DNA from: JAGLHV01 sp023132075 [NCBI: bacterium]
GTDB lineage: Bacteria > CBDUZB01 > JAGLHV01
DNA length: 8,461 bases
Assembly: GCA_023132075.1 (NCBI GenBank)
Contig: JAGLYT010000056.1
Coordinates: 1-8,461 of the forward strand
Direction: 5' to 3'
Shown here in pieces: positions 1-6,575 of this stretch. The notes below the pieces were generated by a model. The model had not been told where the DNA came from and made no database searches. It saw only the letters and a list, made by a program, of their open reading frames with translations. The translations under genes and the position numbers were made by a program. The stretch's first letter is position 1. Each line of letters starts with the position of its first letter.

Positions 1-84
1 ACTATCGACTGCTGGAGCGGAGCGGAAGTCCACCAGTCAGTAAGGCGGATGGACTATGGACTGTCTTTCTGTCTATAGACTATC
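1..84. repeat. GC-rich intergenic region with degenerate GACTATN heptamer copies
   Basis: This non-coding stretch lies downstream of tsaB at the window edge. Bases 11-60 are about 60% GC, clearly richer than the AT-rich genes beside it. Copies of a heptamer GACTAT plus one variable base are visible: ACTATC followed by GACT at 1-10, GACTATG followed by GACT at 52-62, and GACTATC at 78-84 preceded by a near-match. A perfect 10-base palindrome, GTCTATAGAC, sits at 71-80. AGTCCA at 27-32 can pair with TGGACT at 50-55 or 57-62. The short motif GAGCG is doubled at 15-24. It looks like the edge of a degenerate, heptamer-based tandem repeat array of unknown function. The window ends before its full extent can be seen. 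Confidence 0.45.
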
Positions 85-783
85 TTATTTTTTTAATCCC
101 AATTCCGCTGTTGGCCTTCGTATATACAAAGGAAGAATTTTACTATATTTTTCACCCTTCCCTTTTTGTAATTCCTCCTTGCCCAACCAGGCGGCATTAG
201 ACGCAGATGGAAACAAATTCCTAAATGAAGCAACAACGGCTCTCTTCCCCAATACTTTTTCTATTATTTTCCAATGCAAAGTAACCCCGTCTCCGACAAA
301 TAAAATCTTTTCCTGATGCAAACGGCTAAATTTATCTAAATCTCTCAATAAGTCTTCTATTTTTATCAGCTTATAATCTGCTATTTTCTCTTCTATCTTT
401 GTCCTATATAATGCTGTATAAACTTCCCCCCTTAAAGCATCTATGATAGGGCATACAATAAAATCACAGGGAAAAGTACTGAAAGCCAAAACATCCAAAC
501 TGGAAACACCTACTACAGGGATTTCCAATGCCTGCGCTAATGCCCTAACCGCAGAAATTCCTACTCTAATACCGGTAAAAGAACCCGGACCCGTTGAGAC
601 ACTAATACCTTCCAGGTCTTTAATATTAATTTTTAAATCCATTAAAATTTTATTTAGTCCTGAAAACAATTTTTCCGAATGTTTTCCTTTTATATTTAAA
701 ATATATTCCCCCGCTAAATTTCCATCTTCCAAAACAGCAACACTACAAATCTTGGAGGTGGTTTCTATTCCTAAAACTTTCAC
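85..783 (-). CDS. tsaB: tRNA threonylcarbamoyladenosine biosynthesis protein TsaB
   Basis: TsaB is the non-catalytic partner of TsaD in the bacterial complex that transfers threonylcarbamoyl to A37 of ANN-decoding tRNAs (t6A). The 232-residue product has the ASKHA-type N-terminus (GIETTS at residues 5-10), the family signature STGPGSFTGIR at 63-73, DALRGEVYTALY at 115-126 and the C-terminal PLYIRRPTAE at 218-227. Length and motif order match the usual full-length protein. The start is GTG at 783-781: an in-frame TAG directly precedes it, so no longer start exists, and AAGGA lies about 10 bases upstream. A nearby ATG is out of frame. It is the last gene of the block, 26 bases after the response regulator gene. 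Partner tsaE is one gene upstream, while tsaD is not in the window. The identification is secure. Confidence 0.96.
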   Translation of the reverse strand: MKVLGIETTSKICSVAVLEDGNLAGEYILNIKGKHSEKLFSGLNKILMDLKINIKDLEGISVSTGPGSFTGIRVGISAVRALAQALEIPVVGVSSLDVLAFSTFPCDFIVCPIIDALRGEVYTALYRTKIEEKIADYKLIKIEDLLRDLDKFSRLHQEKILFVGDGVTLHWKIIEKVLGKRAVVASFRNLFPSASNAAWLGKEELQKGKGEKYSKILPLYIRRPTAELGLKK

Positions 784-809
784 CTATCATTATTCCTTTT
801 ATTTATAAA

Positions 810-2261
810 TTAAGGGGATAAAATATCATCCACACAAATTTGATTTTTTCCTTCTCTTTTCGCGCGATACAAAGAATCATCTGCTCTCTTAATCAGGTCG
901 TCCATAGATAATTTATGATGAAAACTGGATATCCCGCCACTTATACTGATCTCCTTAAAAAAAACTCCTTCCAAAAAAAATTCTTTTACCGCTCTTCGTA
1001 TTTTCTCCGCCACTTCTTTGGCTTCGGCCATATTTGTCTCCGGCAAAACAATTACAAACTCTTCCCCTCCATAACGACTTATTATATCGACCTTTCGGCT
1101 ATTCTTCTTCAATATTCGGGCTACCTTCTGAAGGACTACATCCCCTTTGAGATGTCCATATGTATCATTGTATTCTTTGAAATTATCAATATCCAGCATA
1201 ATTAAACATAAAAACCGTTTGTATCTTTCTGCCCGGCTAATTTCCATTTTCAAGCGTTCTTCAAAATATCGCCGATTAAAAAGTCCGGTTAAGGAATCAG
1301 TTATCGATAAAACTTTGATTTCTTTATACAATTTTGCATTTTCAATGGATACAACAGCTTGATTAACGATTATAGAAAGTAATCTTAAATCATCCATGGT
1401 AAAAGTATTGTCTTTTGGGTTATTTTTATCGGTAAGATTAATTACCCCTATTATTTCCTTTTCTTTTTTTAAAGGCATACTCAAAAAAGATTTACTCTTA
1501 TACGTCTCAGCTCCTATCTCATCCTCAGTTCTATGTCTGTCAGTTTGTTTATCAACATCCAATACCAACAAAGGTTCTCCTGTTTTTGCCACCCAACCCA
1601 CAATTCTTTCTCCTATTTTTACCTGGGTATTTTTAATAATTTTATCCTTTAGTCCCTTTGATGCTACAATTTTTAACACTCCCCCTTCTTTATCCATCAA
1701 CATCAAAGAACCCCGTTGTGATTCTATAACCTCCGTCGCCTTCACAACAATAAAATCAACCAGTTCTTCTAAATTTAAAATAGAACTCATCTTTTCGCCT
1801 ATTTCTAAAATGGATTCCAATTTGTTTTTTTCTTTCTGTAAATATTGTAATAATTCTTTATTTCTTAAAGTTAATCTCCGCCGTTCCAATCCTTTCTTAA
1901 TAATTAATTTTACCCGTTCCGGATCAAAAGGTTTTGTAATATAATCATAAACTTCCTCCTCCAGAGCTTTAATCGCTGTTTCCACATTAGCATAAGCAGT
2001 CATTACAATAACACACACATCAGGGTCATTTTTTTTCGCTTCTTTTAATATTTCCAAACCGCTTCTATCCGGCAATTTTAAATCAGTGAGAATTAAATCA
2101 GGAGAAATTTCTTTTATTTTAATAATCGCCTGAGCAGCATTTTGAGCAAGAGTGACTTTAAAGTTCTCCATCTCTAATAAATCTTTGATTGTCTCACCTA
2201 TAAGAACCTCATCATCCACGACTAAAACATTAACATCTTCTATTTTATTATTGTTTGTCAT
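810..2261 (-). CDS. Response regulator with GAF and GGDEF domains (diguanylate cyclase)
   Basis: This is a probable cytoplasmic two-component response regulator that makes cyclic di-GMP. Taking ATG at 2261 as residue 1, the receiver domain spans about 9-125, with acidic pocket D16-D17, phospho-acceptor D60 (in LTDLKLP), T88 and K110 (TKPF). A charged coiled-coil-like linker follows (about 128-160), then a GAF sensor domain (about 165-312) and a GGDEF domain (about 320-480). The cyclase signature RYGGEEF is intact. RKVD at 389-392 lies five residues before GGEEF, the position of the product-inhibition I-site. I see no transmembrane segment. ATG 2261 has AAGGA about nine bases upstream. An in-frame ATG at 2291, one base after the tsaE stop, would add ten residues but lacks a clear ribosome binding site. 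No histidine kinase gene is adjacent. The GAF ligand cannot be told from sequence. Confidence 0.93.
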   Translation of the reverse strand: MTNNNKIEDVNVLVVDDEVLIGETIKDLLEMENFKVTLAQNAAQAIIKIKEISPDLILTDLKLPDRSGLEILKEAKKNDPDVCVIVMTAYANVETAIKALEEEVYDYITKPFDPERVKLIIKKGLERRRLTLRNKELLQYLQKEKNKLESILEIGEKMSSILNLEELVDFIVVKATEVIESQRGSLMLMDKEGGVLKIVASKGLKDKIIKNTQVKIGERIVGWVAKTGEPLLVLDVDKQTDRHRTEDEIGAETYKSKSFLSMPLKKEKEIIGVINLTDKNNPKDNTFTMDDLRLLSIIVNQAVVSIENAKLYKEIKVLSITDSLTGLFNRRYFEERLKMEISRAERYKRFLCLIMLDIDNFKEYNDTYGHLKGDVVLQKVARILKKNSRKVDIISRYGGEEFVIVLPETNMAEAKEVAEKIRRAVKEFFLEGVFFKEISISGGISSFHHKLSMDDLIKRADDSLYRAKREGKNQICVDDILSP

Positions 2262-2292
2262 CTTAAAACTTTCCTTTTTAGGACTTTTCATT

Positions 2293-2799
2293 TTATTCTT
2301 TAAACAAACTTATTTTTTTAAATTCATTCCAACGTTTTCTAAATCTTTCTCCGTACAATAACAATTTTATTTTTCTTAAATTGCCTTTCCCTGAAAAATA
2401 TATTTCCACTCTTTCTTCCGGCCAAATATCTACAATTTTATCAGCCCATTCAATAAGCGTAACACCATCACCGTAAAAATATTCCCGATAACCCAACTCT
2501 TCAATTTTCGGAATTGAATCTATTCTGTACAGATCAAAGTGATAAACAGAACATTTTCCTTCATATTCATTAATCAATTTAAAGGTAGGACTATTAACGT
2601 AACCACCCACTTCCAAACCTTTGGCTACACCTTGAACAAAAGTGGTTTTTCCCGCTCCCAATCCACCTACCAAACAAATTACATCCCCACCTTTCAAAAT
2701 AGAGCCTAAATGTTTTCCTATTTTTTTAGTTTGAGAAACCTTTCGGGTTTGTAAACAAAATTCTCTTTTAAAAATCCGTATTACGGGTAAAGTGTTCAT
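2293..2799 (-). CDS. tsaE: tRNA threonylcarbamoyladenosine biosynthesis ATPase TsaE
   Basis: TsaE is the small P-loop ATPase that regenerates the TsaB-TsaD complex during t6A37 synthesis. The 168-residue product has the Walker A GGLGAGKT at 45-52, the family block NSPTF at 69-73, HFDLYRI at 87-93 and the IEWADK motif at 116-121. These match TsaE in order and spacing. The gene overlaps the 3' end of thiL by 32 bases in another frame, so translational coupling is likely. The ATG at 2799 is the only ordinary start codon before the conserved region. AAGGA ends just one base before it, unusually close for a Shine-Dalgarno, so initiation may depend on coupling or use a rarer start downstream. The C-terminus is Lys/Arg-rich. 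The function is secure; the exact start is less so. Confidence 0.95.
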   Translation of the reverse strand: MNTLPVIRIFKREFCLQTRKVSQTKKIGKHLGSILKGGDVICLVGGLGAGKTTFVQGVAKGLEVGGYVNSPTFKLINEYEGKCSVYHFDLYRIDSIPKIEELGYREYFYGDGVTLIEWADKIVDIWPEERVEIYFSGKGNLRKIKLLLYGERFRKRWNEFKKISLFKE

Positions 2800-3799
2800 A
2801 TCCTTTTACTCTGAATTTAAGTTCCTTCCCCTTTTTATCCAGAAATTTTATCCCCTCTTTTTTGTTTACAATCTCACCTATAACCGTTACTTCGGGAACA
2901 CATTTTTTTACTTTATTTATTTTTTCCGGAGGAGCAGTAAAAACCAACTCATAATCTTCTCCTCCGAATAAAGCAAAATCCAACGGTGTTTTTTTTAAAA
3001 ACCTGCTTGCTTTTATTAATTCCCGGGACATAGGAATAGAATCTATATATATTTTTGCACCTACTTTACTTTGCTGACTAATTAATCTTATTGATGAATC
3101 TAACCCATCACTACAATCAATCATTGCCGTAGCATATTTTCCCCGGGCAATAATCCTTCCTTCTCTTACTCTCGGTTCCGGAAGTAAAAATTTACGCAAA
3201 AGATATTTTTCAAAATGATTAGAGGAGAAAGGGAGTTCATTTTTCTTCAATAACTTCAATCCACCACCGGCATCTCCAAATGTTCCGGTCACTAAAATCT
3301 TATCACCCAAAGAAGCCCCTGCCCTGGACACAAATTCTTTTTTTATTATTTCACCCAATAAAGTTATTGAAATCACAAAAAAAGATGGTGAAGACACAGT
3401 ATCTCCACCGATAATCTTTACCCTATATTTTCCGGCTAAACTTTCTATCCCTTTATATAAATTCTCTATTTCCCTTGCATCGGTATCACCCGGAAAACCT
3501 AAGGACACTAAAGCATATCTGGGTATTCCTCCCATAGCTGCAATATCACTCAAATTACAAGCCAATGCTTTCCAGCCAATCTGTTCCGGTGAAGCTGTTT
3601 TTTTACTAAAATGCACTCCCTCTATTAACATATCCGTAGTGGCCAAAAAATCCCTGTTTAAATCTTTGGCCACTATAGCCGCATCATCACCAATCCCTAA
3701 AATTAAATCTTTCTTCTTGTAATTTTGATGCTTTCCACTCTCTACTTTTTTTCTTATCTTTTCAATTAAATTTAACTCACCTAAAGAAGAAACTTTCAT
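2768..3799 (-). CDS. thiL: Thiamine-monophosphate kinase
   Basis: ThiL phosphorylates thiamine monophosphate with ATP to give thiamine diphosphate, the last step of vitamin B1 biosynthesis. The 343-residue protein has a PurM-like fold with the family's metal and nucleotide motifs in order: GIGDDAA at 35-41, TTDMLIEGVHF at 54-64, SDIAAMGG at 84-91, GGDT at 131-134, SDGL at 230-233 and GGEDYEL at 279-285. It ends shortly after the characteristic GYEHF. Length is normal for the family and no key motif is missing. The ATG start lies 17 bases after the small membrane protein gene, preceded by only a weak ribosome binding site (TTGGAT). The 3' end runs into tsaE. I see no TPP riboswitch directly upstream, and no other thiamine gene is in the window. 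Confidence 0.97.
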   Translation of the reverse strand: MKVSSLGELNLIEKIRKKVESGKHQNYKKKDLILGIGDDAAIVAKDLNRDFLATTDMLIEGVHFSKKTASPEQIGWKALACNLSDIAAMGGIPRYALVSLGFPGDTDAREIENLYKGIESLAGKYRVKIIGGDTVSSPSFFVISITLLGEIIKKEFVSRAGASLGDKILVTGTFGDAGGGLKLLKKNELPFSSNHFEKYLLRKFLLPEPRVREGRIIARGKYATAMIDCSDGLDSSIRLISQQSKVGAKIYIDSIPMSRELIKASRFLKKTPLDFALFGGEDYELVFTAPPEKINKVKKCVPEVTVIGEIVNKKEGIKFLDKKGKELKFRVKGYEHFTRNTDF

Positions 3800-3816
3800 T
3801 AATTTATATCCAATTT

Positions 3817-4059
3817 CTATTCTTTTGTCTCTTCTTTTGCTTCTTCCGAAGCAGTATCTGCTGTCCCAGCAGCCTCTTCTTCCTTTGCCGCTCTTTCATC
3901 TTTTACGCTGCTTATTCCTGCAGCAACAGCAATCAAACCACCTAATGCGGCCATAATGGGAAGAGAACCTTTTATTACAACTAATAAATCCGCCAACCAA
4001 ACTACTATCCCCAATAAACCCAACCCGATAAAAACCAATCCCCCGATAATAGATAACAT
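3817..4059 (-). CDS. Small two-helix membrane protein with acidic Ala/Glu-rich tail
   Basis: I do not recognise this 80-residue protein with confidence. Residues about 3-27 and 32-50 are hydrophobic and Gly/Leu/Ile-rich, consistent with two membrane helices joined by a short turn containing K30-G-S-L-P. From residue 53 a hydrophilic tail rich in Ala, Glu, Lys and Thr runs to the end and carries net negative charge. The two helices plus a short charged tail loosely recall other tiny two-helix membrane proteins, such as MamI-like proteins, but that is only an impression of architecture. The start is well supported: AGGAGG lies about ten bases before the ATG, the strongest ribosome binding site in the window. 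It is the first intact gene of the thiL-tsaE-tsaB block, 17 bases ahead of thiL and downstream of a long promoter-bearing gap. An overlapping 82-codon frame covering 3896-4144 is less plausible. Confidence 0.8.
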   Translation of the reverse strand: MLSIIGGLVFIGLGLLGIVVWLADLLVVIKGSLPIMAALGGLIAVAAGISSVKDERAAKEEEAAGTADTASEEAKEETKE

Positions 4060-4083
4060 CTTTTTTTCCCTCCTTTCCTTTTT

Positions 4084-4305
4084 TTATTTTTTTAGACTTA
4101 TGCAAAAGTGCCTGTTTAATGCATTGGGATGAACCCTTAAACAATACTCAAAATAAACCCCGCAATAAAATAATTTCCATAAAATATTCTATTAATTGAA
4201 ATTGCTTCTCTCATCTAAACTGATAATTTCAGATAATTCGCAATAACTCATTTTACCCATCAACCCACAAGGAAAAACAAACGGACAAAAGGTTATATCC
4301 TGCAA
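4084..4305 (-). pseudogene. Possible decayed gene for a small cysteine-rich protein
   Basis: One minus-strand frame stays open from about 4317 to 4084 except for two adjacent stops, TAA TAG, at 4194-4189. The upstream half reads CPF, PCG and SYC followed by ELSEIISLDERSNF. The downstream half reads YCGVYFEYCLRVHPNALNRHF and two more residues of FC type. This Cys-rich pattern, with YC-G-YFEYC near the end, looks like real protein. Between the halves, the next frame reads NRIFYGNYF without stops, so two small compensating indels could have broken one ancestral gene of roughly 70 codons. No good start codon or Shine-Dalgarno is visible: TTG at 4305 is possible, and ATG at 4260 would lose the first cysteines. 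An alternative is a 22-codon leader peptide from ATG 4260, or chance. No function is assigned. Confidence 0.35.
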
Positions 4306-4341
4306 AAATCTATTTTTTTAAAGTTATAAATTTTCTGCCTT

Positions 4342-4370
4342 ATGATACCATTTAACCCAAGAAAAATCAA
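4342..4370 (-). promoter_or_regulatory. Sigma70-type promoter with extended -10
   Basis: On the minus strand TTGATT (4370-4365) is followed, after exactly 17 bases, by TATCAT (4347-4342). The TG of an extended -10 (TGG-TATCAT) stands just before it. Transcription would start near 4335, giving a leader of about 275 bases before the small membrane protein gene at 4059, or about 30 bases before the decayed Cys-rich reading frame. It lies just after the stop of the CBS gene and probably drives the block from 4059 to 85. The call rests on consensus match and position only. Confidence 0.6.
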
Positions 4371-4411
4371 TATTTTTTCTATTTTTTTTACTTTTACTTG
4401 ATTTTTTTATT

Positions 4412-4876
4412 TTATTTCTTGTTATTAACTCCTTCAGCTATAGCCTTCACTATATCCGCTTTTCCCACAATTCCGACTATTATATCCTGATTCATTACCG
4501 GAAAAAGATGTATTTGCTTTTCAGTCATTAAAGTGGCAATTTCGCTAATTGAAGTGTCTTCCCTGACGGTAACTACTTCTTTAGTCATTATTTCCAGCAC
4601 ACTTTGGGCCATTACTTTTTTTAATTCGTCATCAAAATGCTTAAAGTTCTCCAGATATATCAATCCCCCTAAAATATTTATCACCGTAGGAAAATGTATC
4701 TTTTTATCCTGAAAAATCAAATCATCTTCTGTAACTATTCCTATTAATTTACCCTCTTTGTTTATTACAGGAGCCCCGCTTATCCTATGTTTCAATAAAA
4801 AAGAGGCTACTTCCGGAATACTCATTTCAGGAGGAACAGTTAAAACTTTTTTAGTCATTATATCCTTAGCTTGCAT
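4412..4876 (-). CDS. Twin CBS-domain protein
   Basis: A 154-residue stand-alone CBS-pair protein. CBS1 covers about 1-56 (AKDIMTKKVLTV, then GIVTEDDL at 46-53) and CBS2 about 92-147 (VLEIMTKEVVTV, then GIVGKADIV at 135-143). Between them is a roughly 35-residue insert (HFPTVINILGGL and following) that is common in this type of bacterial CBS protein. CBS pairs usually bind adenosine nucleotides or related ligands and act as energy or ligand sensors, but no effector domain is attached and its target is unknown. The start is firm: AAGGAG lies about seven bases before the ATG. The gene follows nnr by 19 bases, so the two are very likely co-transcribed. The neighbour Nnr uses ADP or ATP and acts on nicotinamide nucleotides, but a functional link is speculation. 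Confidence 0.93.
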   Translation of the reverse strand: MQAKDIMTKKVLTVPPEMSIPEVASFLLKHRISGAPVINKEGKLIGIVTEDDLIFQDKKIHFPTVINILGGLIYLENFKHFDDELKKVMAQSVLEIMTKEVVTVREDTSISEIATLMTEKQIHLFPVMNQDIIVGIVGKADIVKAIAEGVNNKK

Positions 4877-4895
4877 AAATTTTCTCCTTTTCTCT

Positions 4896-6485
4896 TTATT
4901 TTTTTCTATTCATTATCACTTCGGGTATTTTACCAAGCAAATCACTTGCTATTAAACTCACTTCTCCTTTTTCCCTCGATGCAAAATCCCCTGCTAATCC
5001 ATGTAAATATGCCCCTGCCCTTGCCGCCGCCATCAAAAGTTCCTGTACGGAAAAACAATTCTTTTGACTTACTTCTCCCATCATTTGCGCAATTAAACCG
5101 GCAATCATCCCGGTAAGTACATCCCCCATCCCTGCCGAAGCCATTCCCGGATTACCCGTAGAATTCAAATAAAGAATATCCCCATCGGTAATAATTGTCT
5201 GATAACCCTTAAGTAAACAAATCAAATTATATTCTGCCGCAAGTTCCTTAGCCCACTTAATTCTTTCTTTTTGAACATTTAAAGTGTTTTTACCGAGCAA
5301 TCTGGCTAATTCGCCCGGATGAGGTGTAATTATTAACTTTGCTCTTGTTTTTTTTAGTATTTCCTTTTTTTCCGCCAAAAAGTTTAAAGCATCTGCATCC
5401 AAAACACAGGGTATTTGAATATTTAAAAGTATATTTTCCAGCAACTTGCCCATATCTCTATCCATAGACAAACCGGGTCCCATGGCTAATACGGAAATAT
5501 TTCGCTTTTCTATAAAATCCATAATTTTCTTAAAACTTTTTAAAGGCAAAATCTTCCGGTTCATTGCCGGCAAAGGCAACGTCATCACTTCTGTTAATTT
5601 TACTTCCATTATGTGATTCAGGTCTTCTGCAATAGCCAGAGTAACCAATCCTGCTCCGGTTCTAATTGCAGCCTGACAGGTCAACTCTGCCGCCCCTGTC
5701 ATTCCAACAGAACCGGCCAAAATCAAAACATGTCCAAAATTATTTTTATATACATCTTTTTTATCTCTTCGCGGCACCATTCCCTCTATTTCCTGCCAAT
5801 CCGATAACCTTTCTTTAACCTTTACCTTTTCTATTATTGAAGAGGGAACACCTATATCTACAACCATTACTTCTCCCGTAAAATTTCTCCCCGGCAATAA
5901 AAACAAACCACTTTTAGGTAAACCAAAAGTAACTGTTAAATCTGCACATATACAAAAATTAGCAACTTTACCCGTAGTTCCGTTTACCCCCGAAGGAATA
6001 TCACAGGCAGCAATGAACTTTTTCGAATTATTTACCTGTTTAAACAATTCCATCATTGAAACAGGTAATTCAGACTTTAACCCCGTACCGAATATAGCAT
6101 CCACAATCAAATCTGCTTTTTCAATTTCTTCCCGAAAAACACATTGCATTTCTTCGTTATATTCTATAAAATTCACTCCCAGATTCTTTGCCTTATCAAA
6201 ATTTGTTTTTGCATTATCGGATAAATCATTCTCTCCGGCCGACAAAAGCACTTTTACTTTACTTCCTGTTTCAAACAGTTTGCGGGCTACAACTAATCCA
6301 TCCCCTCCGTTATTCCCTTTACCTGATAAAATTAAAACATTTTTTTTGTTTAAATTCGTAAATTTATTTTTTAAAATTTTTACAAACCCCTCTCCTGCCC
6401 TTTCCATCAAAGTCAATCCCGAAATGCCTTGTCCAATACACTCCTCATCAATTTTCTTCATCTGCTCACTGGAAACAATTTTCAT
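4896..6485 (-). CDS. nnr: Bifunctional NAD(P)H-hydrate epimerase / NAD(P)H-hydrate dehydratase
   Basis: Nnr repairs hydrated NADH and NADPH. The N-terminal YjeF domain interconverts R and S hydrates, and the C-terminal ribokinase-like domain dehydrates the S form using ADP (or ATP). The 529-residue length is normal for the fused bacterial form. Epimerase (about 1-215): GKGNNGGDG at 55-63, VDAIFGTG at 128-135, DIPSGVNG at 162-169. Dehydratase (about 225-525): LAGSVGMTGAA at 256-266, GPGLS at 336-340, DADALN at 363-368, PHPGE at 388-392 and AGMGDVLTG at 451-459, whose D455 is the expected catalytic Asp. Both halves look intact. The ATG at 6485 matches the usual N-terminus; its best ribosome binding site, GGAAGG, is about 12 bases away, rather far. 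It lies 116 bases after acpS and 19 bases before the CBS gene. Confidence 0.97.
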   Translation of the reverse strand: MKIVSSEQMKKIDEECIGQGISGLTLMERAGEGFVKILKNKFTNLNKKNVLILSGKGNNGGDGLVVARKLFETGSKVKVLLSAGENDLSDNAKTNFDKAKNLGVNFIEYNEEMQCVFREEIEKADLIVDAIFGTGLKSELPVSMMELFKQVNNSKKFIAACDIPSGVNGTTGKVANFCICADLTVTFGLPKSGLFLLPGRNFTGEVMVVDIGVPSSIIEKVKVKERLSDWQEIEGMVPRRDKKDVYKNNFGHVLILAGSVGMTGAAELTCQAAIRTGAGLVTLAIAEDLNHIMEVKLTEVMTLPLPAMNRKILPLKSFKKIMDFIEKRNISVLAMGPGLSMDRDMGKLLENILLNIQIPCVLDADALNFLAEKKEILKKTRAKLIITPHPGELARLLGKNTLNVQKERIKWAKELAAEYNLICLLKGYQTIITDGDILYLNSTGNPGMASAGMGDVLTGMIAGLIAQMMGEVSQKNCFSVQELLMAAARAGAYLHGLAGDFASREKGEVSLIASDLLGKIPEVIMNRKK

Positions 6486-6510
6486 TTTTTTCTGAAACCT
6501 TCCTTTTTCC

Positions 6511-6541
6511 CTGCATTTTTAAATAATCTTTCTGCATTTTT
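6511..6541. repeat. 10-base direct repeat CTGCATTTTT, 21-base period
   Basis: CTGCATTTTT occurs at 6511-6520 and again at 6532-6541, start-to-start 21 bases, about two helical turns. Both copies lie in the untranslated gap just upstream of nnr (read as AAAAATGCAG on the coding strand). They could be paired binding sites for a DNA-binding protein or simple AT-rich chance; the sequence alone does not decide. Confidence 0.4.
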
Positions 6542-6542
6542 T

Positions 6543-6567
6543 TATGTTTTAAACCGGTTATGTTTTA
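6543..6567. repeat. 9-base direct repeat TATGTTTTA flanking an AACCGGTT palindrome
   Basis: TATGTTTTA is found at 6543-6551 and 6559-6567, start-to-start 16 bases. The perfect palindrome AACCGGTT (6552-6559) sits between them, the most GC-rich piece of an otherwise AT-rich gap. The set lies between acpS and nnr and may be an operator-like element; this is inference from symmetry alone. Confidence 0.4.
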
Positions 6568-6575
6568 TTAATAGC

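Larger units (their letters stand above)
4060..4411 (-). other. 352-base gap between the CBS gene and the small membrane protein gene
   Basis: This is the longest stretch without an intact recognisable gene. In transcription order it holds an A-rich segment just after the CBS stop, the inverted repeat AAAAATCAA/TTGATTTTT (4406-4398 and 4370-4362), the extended -10 promoter, the decayed Cys-rich reading frame, and the strong AGGAGG ribosome binding site at about 4074-4069. A 7-base inverted repeat TGAAATT/AATTTCA lies inside the decayed frame, and ATGCA/TGCAT arms flank about 4100-4125. I see no tRNA, no GC-rich stem followed by a T-run, and no riboswitch core I can recognise. Confidence 0.6.

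Noticed and set aside
71-90. Terminator formed by the GTCTATAGAC palindrome followed by Ts on the plus strand
   Set aside because: A perfect palindrome with no loop makes a poor RNA hairpin, and no plus-strand gene is visible to be terminated.
3896-4144. An 82-codon minus-strand frame overlapping the small membrane protein
   Set aside because: It is out of frame with the strong AGGAGG-served ATG at 4059, and its composition (Lys-rich start, run of Cys, Arg end) does not look like a folded or membrane protein.
4060-4335. TPP riboswitch in the leader upstream of the thiL block
   Set aside because: A stretch reading CTGA and GATGAGAG near 4230-4207 invites the idea, but the conserved TPP core with its CUGAGA and ACCUGAUC segments is absent.
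4362-4411. Intrinsic terminator after the CBS gene
   Set aside because: The only inverted repeat has a nearly pure A-T stem, a 27-base loop and no T-run of proper length directly after it on the minus strand.
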